DNA of 64,000 bases from Serratia marcescens. Its GTDB lineage: Bacteria; Pseudomonadota; Gammaproteobacteria; Enterobacterales; Enterobacteriaceae. The translations under genes were made by a program, and so were the position numbers. Within the stretch, counting starts at the first letter, position 1. Each line of letters opens with the position of its first letter. This document shows positions 58,104 through 64,000 of the stretch, piece by piece. The DNA lies in assembly GCF_029846115.1 (NCBI RefSeq), contig NZ_JARVZZ010000001.1, positions 868,001 to 932,000 of the forward strand, written 5' to 3'. The notes under the pieces are model-generated. The model searched no databases, had not been told where the DNA came from, and saw only the letters and a list, made by a program, of their open reading frames with translations.

Positions 58104-58565
58104 ATGGCGGAAATTTATCAGATCGATAATCTCGATCGCGGCATCCTCAACGCCCTGATGGACAACGCGCGCACGCCGTACGCCGAACTGGCGAAAAACT
58201 TCGCCGTCAGCCCCGGCACCATTCATGTGCGGGTAGAGAAGATGAAACAGGCCGGGATCATCACCGGCGCGCGCATCGACGTCAGCCCCAAACAGTTGGG
58301 CTACGACGTGTGCTGCTTTATCGGCATCATATTAAAGAGCGCCAAGGACTACCCTTCGGCGCTGAAGAAGCTGGAAAGCCTGGAAGAAGTGGTGGAAGCC
58401 TATTACACCACCGGCCACTACAGCGTCTTTATTAAGGTGATGTGCCGATCGATCGACGCGCTGCAACAGGTACTTATCAACAAGATCCAGACCATCGACG
58501 AGATCCAGTCTACCGAAACGCTGATCTCGCTGCAGAACCCCATTATGCGCACCATCGTGCCGTAA
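58104..58565 (+). CDS. asnC: Transcriptional regulator AsnC
   Basis: A 153-residue Lrp/AsnC-family regulator. N-terminal helix-turn-helix (DNARTPYAELAKNFAVSPGTIHVRVEKM region) and a C-terminal RAM effector-binding domain (about 75-150) that binds asparagine. In E. coli it activates asnA and represses itself. Divergent to asnA across 155 bases, upstream of mioC. Confidence 0.96.
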   Translation: MAEIYQIDNLDRGILNALMDNARTPYAELAKNFAVSPGTIHVRVEKMKQAGIITGARIDVSPKQLGYDVCCFIGIILKSAKDYPSALKKLESLEEVVEAYYTTGHYSVFIKVMCRSIDALQQVLINKIQTIDEIQSTETLISLQNPIMRTIVP

Positions 58566-58587
58566 CCCGTCAAATTGCATACCCACA

Positions 58588-58596
58588 TTATCCACA
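58588..58596 (+). promoter_or_regulatory. DnaA box upstream of mioC
   Basis: A perfect TTATCCACA lies just before the candidate mioC promoter (-10 TACAAT at 58622-58627). In E. coli DnaA represses mioC from such a box. Confidence 0.88.
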
Positions 58597-58665
58597 GGTA
58601 GATCCCAGCCGATTCACAGCGTACAATGCAGCCACTTTGAGTGAGAAGGTTGGGATCGTTGGTTC

Positions 58666-59106
58666 ATGGCAGACATTACTCTGATCAGTGGCAGTACGCT
58701 TGGCAGCGCCGAATACGTGGCTGAACATTTGGCTGAAAAGCTGGAAGACGCGGGTTTCTCTACCGAGATGCTGCACGGCCCTGAACTGGATGAGTTGCCG
58801 TTGACCGGCCGCTGGCTGGTGGTCTCTTCCACGCACGGCGCCGGCGAACTGCCGGATAACCTTCAGCCGTTGCTGGAGCAGATCGCCGAACAACAGCCGG
58901 ATCTTTCCGAGGTGCAGTTCGGCGCCGTCGGTTTGGGCAGTTCGGAATACGACACCTTCTGCGGTGCGATCAAACAGATCGACGATCTGTTGATCACCAG
59001 AGGCGCGAAAAGGATCGGCGATCGTCTCGAGATCGACGTGACCGAACATGAAATTCCCGAGGATCCGGCCGAGGAATGGGTAAAAAACTGGATTAATTTA
59101 CTCTAA
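58666..59106 (+). CDS. mioC: Flavodoxin-like protein MioC
   Basis: A 146-residue FMN-binding protein; FMN phosphate loop SGSTLGSAEY at residues 8-17 and isoalloxazine loop STHGAGELPDN. In E. coli MioC supports biotin synthase activity in vitro, and its transcription runs into oriC. It sits between asnC and oriC, as in E. coli. Confidence 0.95.
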   Translation: MADITLISGSTLGSAEYVAEHLAEKLEDAGFSTEMLHGPELDELPLTGRWLVVSSTHGAGELPDNLQPLLEQIAEQQPDLSEVQFGAVGLGSSEYDTFCGAIKQIDDLLITRGAKRIGDRLEIDVTEHEIPEDPAEEWVKNWINLL

Positions 59107-59405
59107 TTCGCCTAAAGATCGTGCGAACGATTGTGGATAACTATACTTAAAAGCAGGGTAAAAGCCGTAGTTATCCCAATAACAACCGTAGTACGCTTTT
59201 TGTCCTGTGCATAACAAGCCTTTTAGATCCCAGCTTATCTGCCTCGGGATCACCGATCATTCACAGCAAAAGATCCTCCTTAATCTGCTGATCTTCATCG
59301 TGAATAGTCACTTATCCACAGAGGATCGCGATCCTAATAAGAGATCTAATAAAGAGATCTTTAAATAAAAAAGATCTTCTTTTAATTACCGACGATCCTG
59401 ACCAC
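59107..59405. other. oriC: Chromosomal replication origin oriC
   Basis: The mioC-mnmG gap has the complete enterobacterial oriC layout. DnaA boxes: R4 TGTGGATAA (59132-59140), R3-like TTATCCCAA (59171-59179), R2 TGTGCATAA (59206-59214) and R1 TTATCCACA (59312-59320). R1 and R4 are perfect consensus. Three 13-mer unwinding repeats lie next to R1 on the mnmG side. Fourteen GATC sites lie between 59107 and 59480, fitting Dam/SeqA control. The segment between R1 and R2 is where IHF and Fis bind in E. coli; I did not fix those sites. Replication starts here bidirectionally. Confidence 0.97.
59334..59376. repeat. oriC DNA unwinding element, three 13-mers
   Basis: CTAATAAGAGATC (59334-59346), TAATAAAGAGATC (59347-59359) and AATAAAAAAGATC (59364-59376), corresponding to the R, M and L 13-mers of E. 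coli in reverse orientation. The region is almost pure A/T apart from GATC. Confidence 0.93.
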
Positions 59406-59434
59406 TTGGTCGATCGTCTAAACTTGAGTAGAAT
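59406..59434 (+). promoter_or_regulatory. mnmG promoter
   Basis: TTGGTC-17-TAGAAT, with a GATC in the spacer, consistent with methylation-linked control of gidA near oriC in E. coli. Confidence 0.7.
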
Positions 59435-59486
59435 CCCCCACCCCAGGGCAAATACGATCGTTCGCAATACGGCGAGGTGCAGTTCC

Positions 59487-61376
59487 ATGTTTTATCCAGA
59501 TCAATTTGACGTCATCATCATCGGTGGTGGCCATGCAGGGACCGAGGCCGCCATGGCCGCGGCACGCATGGGACGTCAGACTTTATTATTGACACACAAT
59601 ATCGATACGCTGGGACAGATGTCCTGCAATCCGGCGATTGGTGGTATTGGTAAAGGGCATCTGGTTAAGGAAATTGATGCACTCGGTGGCCTGATGGCGA
59701 CGGCGATCGACCATGCCGGCATCCAGTTTAGGATACTAAACGCCAGCAAGGGCCCAGCCGTTCGCGCCACGCGCGCTCAGGCGGATCGCGTACTGTATCG
59801 CCAGGCGATCCGTACCGCGTTGGAGAACCAGCCCAACCTGATGATCTTCCAACAACCCGTTGAGGATCTGATCGTCGAAAACGATCGCGTAGTCGGCGCT
59901 GTCACCCAAATGGGCCTGAAATTCCGCGCCAAGGCGGTAGTATTGACCGTAGGCACCTTCCTGGACGGCAAGATCCATATCGGTCTGGAAAATTACAGCG
60001 GCGGCCGCGCCGGGGATCCTCCTTCGATCTCGCTGTCGCAGCGTTTACGAGAACTGCCGCTGCGCGTTAACCGCCTGAAAACCGGTACACCGCCGCGCAT
60101 CGACGCCCGCACTATCGATTTCAGCGTACTGGCGCCACAACACGGCGATACGCCGGTGCCGGTATTCTCGTTCCTGGGCGATGCCAGCCAACACCCGGAA
60201 CAAATGGCGTGCTACATCACCCATACCAACGAAAAAACCCATGACGTGATCCGCAATAACCTCGATCGCAGCCCGATGTATGCCGGGATCATCGAAGGGA
60301 TCGGCCCACGTTATTGCCCGTCGATCGAAGACAAGGTCATGCGCTTTGCCGATCGCAATGCGCACCAGATCTTCCTCGAGCCGGAAGGCCTGACCAGCAA
60401 CGAGATTTACCCTAACGGGATCTCCACCAGCCTGCCGTTCGACGTGCAGATGCAGATCGTCCGTTCGATGGAAGGCATGCAGAACGCGCGTATTATTCGC
60501 CCTGGCTACGCCATTGAGTACGATTTCTTCGATCCGCGCGATTTGAAGCCGACGCTGGAAAGCAAATTCATTCAGGGGCTGTTCTTCGCCGGCCAGATCA
60601 ACGGCACTACCGGGTATGAAGAAGCCGCTGCGCAGGGCCTGCTGGCTGGTCTGAACGCCGGGCGTTTCGCCGACGAACAGGAAGGCTGGGCGCCACGTCG
60701 CGATCAGGCTTATCTGGGCGTGCTGGTGGACGACCTCAGCACCCTCGGCACCAAAGAGCCATACCGCATGTTTACCTCACGCGCCGAGTATCGTCTGATG
60801 CTGCGTGAAGACAACGCCGATCTCCGCCTGACGGAAAAAGGCCGTGAACTGGGCCTGGTGGACGACGTCCGTTGGGCGCGTTACAGCGAGAAGCTGGAGC
60901 GAATCGAACGCGAACGTCAGCGCCTGCGCGACATCTGGATGCACCCGCACGCCGAGAACGTCGAACAGGTCAATGCGCTGCTGAAAGCGCCGTTGTCGCG
61001 TGAAGCGAACGGCGAAGAGCTGCTGCGCCGCCCTGAGATGGATTACGCGCAGTTAACCGGCACCGACGCTTTCGCGCCGCCGCTGGACGACGTACAAGCG
61101 GCCGAACAGGTCGAGATCCAGGTCAAATACGAAGGCTACATCGCTCGCCAGCAGGAAGAGATCGAAAAACAGCAGCGCAACGAGAATACCGTGCTGCCGT
61201 TGGATCTCGATTACCGTCAGGTTTCGGGGCTGTCGAACGAAGTGATCGCCAAGCTGAACGATCACAAACCGAACTCCATCGGCCAGGCTTCGCGCATTTC
61301 CGGCATTACGCCGGCGGCGATCTCAATTTTGCTGATTTGGCTGAAAAAGCAGGGACTGCTGCGCCGCAGCGCATAA
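59487..61376 (+). CDS. mnmG: tRNA U34 carboxymethylaminomethyl synthase subunit MnmG
   Basis: A 629-residue FAD protein, same length as in E. coli. With MnmE it modifies the wobble uridine of several tRNAs. The dinucleotide motif GGGHAGTE lies at residues 13-20, with conserved [11 protein letters not shown] and the C-terminal helical MnmE-binding domain. The ATG at 59487 matches E. coli; upstream codons in frame belong to oriC. Confidence 0.97.
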   Translation: MFYPDQFDVIIIGGGHAGTEAAMAAARMGRQTLLLTHNIDTLGQMSCNPAIGGIGKGHLVKEIDALGGLMATAIDHAGIQFRILNASKGPAVRATRAQADRVLYRQAIRTALENQPNLMIFQQPVEDLIVENDRVVGAVTQMGLKFRAKAVVLTVGTFLDGKIHIGLENYSGGRAGDPPSISLSQRLRELPLRVNRLKTGTPPRIDARTIDFSVLAPQHGDTPVPVFSFLGDASQHPEQMACYITHTNEKTHDVIRNNLDRSPMYAGIIEGIGPRYCPSIEDKVMRFADRNAHQIFLEPEGLTSNEIYPNGISTSLPFDVQMQIVRSMEGMQNARIIRPGYAIEYDFFDPRDLKPTLESKFIQGLFFAGQINGTTGYEEAAAQGLLAGLNAGRFADEQEGWAPRRDQAYLGVLVDDLSTLGTKEPYRMFTSRAEYRLMLREDNADLRLTEKGRELGLVDDVRWARYSEKLERIERERQRLRDIWMHPHAENVEQVNALLKAPLSREANGEELLRRPEMDYAQLTGTDAFAPPLDDVQAAEQVEIQVKYEGYIARQQEEIEKQQRNENTVLPLDLDYRQVSGLSNEVIAKLNDHKPNSIGQASRISGITPAAISILLIWLKKQGLLRRSA

Positions 61377-61514
61377 ATCTCGCACCCAGGCGGTCGTTTG
61401 TTCATCCCGTAGCCAAACGGCCGCTGACATCACTTGCGCCCTGAATTATCATAGTCGCCTCATTGCGCCAGCTAACCATCCGCTGGTCGTTCAGCGCCTG
61501 CCAGAGGATCCGTT

Positions 61515-62135
61515 GTGCAAAAAAAATTAGACTCGCTGCTCGCTGCAGCAGGCATTGAGCTGCCCGATCAGCAGAAACAGCAGCTGCTAGGCTATGTCGG
61601 CATGCTGGATAAGTGGAACAAGGCTTATAACCTCACGTCGGTGCGCGATCCGCAACAAATGCTGGTGCGCCACATCCTCGACAGCATCGTGGTCAACCCG
61701 TATCTGCAGGGCTCGCGTTTTATCGATGTCGGCACCGGCCCCGGCTTGCCGGGCATTCCGCTGGCGATCGTGCGCCCGGACGCACATTTCACGCTGCTCG
61801 ACAGCCTGGGCAAGCGTGTGCGTTTCCTGCGCCAGGTGCAGCATGAGCTGGGTCTGAACAATATCGAACCGGTGCAGAGCCGCGTCGAAGCCTTTCCGGC
61901 CGAGCCGCCGTTCGATGGCGTGATCAGCCGCGCGTTCGCTTCGCTGCAGGATATGCTGTCCTGGTGTCATCACCTGCCAGCGAAAGGGCAGGGGCGTTTT
62001 TACGCGTTGAAAGGCGTGCGCCCGGATGAAGAGCTGACGCAGCTGCCGGCAGGCGTTAGCCTGGAGTCTATCGTGCGGTTGCAGGTGCCTGAACTGGAAG
62101 GCGAACGCCATCTGGTGATTCTTAAGGCAAACTGA
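61515..62135 (+). CDS. rsmG: 16S rRNA (G527-N7)-methyltransferase RsmG
   Basis: A 206-residue SAM-dependent methyltransferase. The SAM motif is [13 protein letters not shown] (near residues 72-84), followed by [11 protein letters not shown] and [10 protein letters not shown]. Loss confers low-level streptomycin resistance in E. coli. The start is GTG at 61515, preceded by AGAGG. It lies 138 bases after mnmG. Confidence 0.96.
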   Translation: MQKKLDSLLAAAGIELPDQQKQQLLGYVGMLDKWNKAYNLTSVRDPQQMLVRHILDSIVVNPYLQGSRFIDVGTGPGLPGIPLAIVRPDAHFTLLDSLGKRVRFLRQVQHELGLNNIEPVQSRVEAFPAEPPFDGVISRAFASLQDMLSWCHHLPAKGQGRFYALKGVRPDEELTQLPAGVSLESIVRLQVPELEGERHLVILKAN

Positions 62136-62146
62136 GTTTGCTTTTG
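62127..62146 (+). terminator. Weak terminator of rsmG
   Basis: GCAAAC/GTTTGC stem around the TGA stop codon, followed by four T. Confidence 0.5.
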
Positions 62147-62774
62147 ATCAAACAAGCGTGAATTAAAGGCGGTACCAATCAGAAAGATAAGCAGGCTAAT
62201 TAGTTGGTCGCTTTTTTTAGTTAATTTACTTCCTATTAACACAAAAAGCGCGGCTAATTAGCGACAATAGAGTAATTGCATTTGGAAATAGTCACGTTAG
62301 CAATCATGTGCGAAAGATTGGCGTTTGCTGCTAATGTTAATTGGCTGTTGGAATATTGCCCCGCTGCTTGTCAATAAAAGGTTTTCATCGGGTATACGGA
62401 TTGTTTTTGAACAGTTAACTGATAATGTTTTGATTTATATAATCTTTTGATCGCTCAAATTGCTAAAGACGGTTTGGTTGACCATCGGCTATAAATCAGG
62501 AAGGGACATTACTGTGATCGGCTTCGCGTTTCTAAACGCAACGCTGGAATAATCAGACAATTAAATGCGCCCTATTATTCCGACCGTTTTCTTGTGAAAA
62601 TAGGCTGGAATAGGGAAATTTAAATAATTGTTCACCTTTTCGCTACTTATCGATTGAATTCGTTGGTATGCCCCGTATAATTTGCTCGTTTTTTGCTGCT
62701 TGACTCAGGACAGCAAAAACAGTTGTATACGTCACTCAGCATACCCCCTCAGGGGTACGGAGAGAACAAACGTC
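62136..62774. other. AT-rich leader region of the atp operon
   Basis: A 639-base gap between rsmG and atpI with no supported gene. It is clearly AT-rich compared with its neighbours. Landmarks: repeated GGCTAATTAG (62194-62203 and 62252-62261), a candidate promoter TTAACT-17-TATAAT (62415-62443), a TTTCTAAA-centred hairpin near 62529-62542 and the main promoter at 62654-62681. E. coli also has a long gap here with several weak promoters upstream of atpI. Confidence 0.6.
62654..62681 (+). promoter_or_regulatory. atp operon promoter
   Basis: TTGAAT (62654-62659) and consensus TATAAT (62676-62681) with a 16-base spacer, 94 bases ahead of atpI. Confidence 0.8.
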
Positions 62775-63158
62775 ATGTCTGTGTCCCTTTACAGCGGGAA
62801 AGTCGCACGCAAACTGCTGTTTTTGCAGTTAATGACTTTTGTTCTGATCAGCGTTGCTTTCTGGCTGAAAAGCCCGGAATGGAGCGCTTCGGCGCTGGCA
62901 GGCGGTCTCGCCGCCTGGTTGCCGAGTGCAATGTTTATGCTGTTTGCCTTGCGCCACCAGGCGCAAACGCCGGCGCCCGGTAGGGTTGCCTGGTCGTTCG
63001 CCATCGGCGAGGGGCTAAAGGTCGTGATCACCATCGTTTTGCTGATCGTGGCGCTGGGGGTGTTCAAGGCGGAGTTTATACCGCTTGGCCTGACCTATTT
63101 AGCGGTGTTAGTGGTGCAGATAGTGGCACCAGCCGTGATTAACAGTTACCGAACTTAA
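62775..63158 (+). CDS. atpI: ATP synthase assembly protein AtpI
   Basis: A 127-residue inner-membrane protein with four hydrophobic helices, first gene of the atp operon; it aids c-ring assembly or magnesium handling in homologues. MSVSLYSGKVARKLL and APAVIN near the end match E. coli AtpI (126 residues). The frame is open upstream, but the ATG at 62775 is the conserved start. Confidence 0.95.
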   Translation: MSVSLYSGKVARKLLFLQLMTFVLISVAFWLKSPEWSASALAGGLAAWLPSAMFMLFALRHQAQTPAPGRVAWSFAIGEGLKVVITIVLLIVALGVFKAEFIPLGLTYLAVLVVQIVAPAVINSYRT

Positions 63159-63162
63159 CTAA

Positions 63163-63960
<798 letters not shown>

Positions 63961-64000
63961 TTTTCTTAAAACACTTGCACTTTTAAACTGAAACAAACTG

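Overview
This window is chromosomal DNA from a GC-rich member of the Enterobacterales, most likely Serratia or a close relative (Yersiniaceae). The basis is near-full-length similarity, from memory, of almost every protein to its E. coli K-12 counterpart, conserved E. coli-type small RNAs and promoters, and a third-codon preference for G/C. No species-level call is possible without database comparison. Nearly all of the window is core housekeeping sequence around the replication origin; I found no CRISPR array, prophage, insertion sequence or obvious novel multi-gene system.

Left part (1-16.9 kb): the end of yicC; a small accessory block (predicted DNA-binding protein, nupC nucleoside transporter, DUF3574-type lipoprotein); yicG; a divergent LysR regulator/MFS exporter pair; then gmk and the rpoZ-spoT-trmH-recG operon, which links nucleotide metabolism, the stringent response, tRNA modification and recombination. 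gltS, xanP (with a PurR-like operator) and yicH follow.

Middle part (16.9-38 kb): the minus-strand group yihX-yihY-dtd-yiiD, bipA, the glnA-glnL-glnG nitrogen control operon with an intact sigma-54/NtrC/CRP promoter region, yshB, hemN, an unlisted 57-codon reading frame between yihI and hemN, yihI, a CsrC-like RNA, engB, Spot 42 RNA, polA, yihG, the yihD-srkA-dsbA group and mobAB.

Right part (38-64 kb): a complete minus-strand rRNA operon (16S, tRNA-Glu, 23S, 5S) with tandem P1/P2 promoters; yieP and hsrA; the rbsDACBKR ribose operon with two RbsR operators; kup; ravA-viaA; asnA and asnC; mioC; the chromosomal origin oriC (R1-R4 DnaA boxes, three 13-mer unwinding repeats, 14 GATC sites); mnmG and rsmG; and the start of the atp operon (atpI, atpB).

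The rRNA operon joins the upstream neighbours of E. coli rrnC (yieP, hsrA, rbs) to the downstream neighbours of rrnA (mobB, mobA, dsbA, polA). This suggests an rrn-mediated rearrangement relative to E. coli. The most useful leads are the small membrane-protein reading frame coupled to hemN, the long GGA-rich CsrC homologue, the 21-bp-phased repeats between the LysR and MFS genes, and the AT-rich atp leader.
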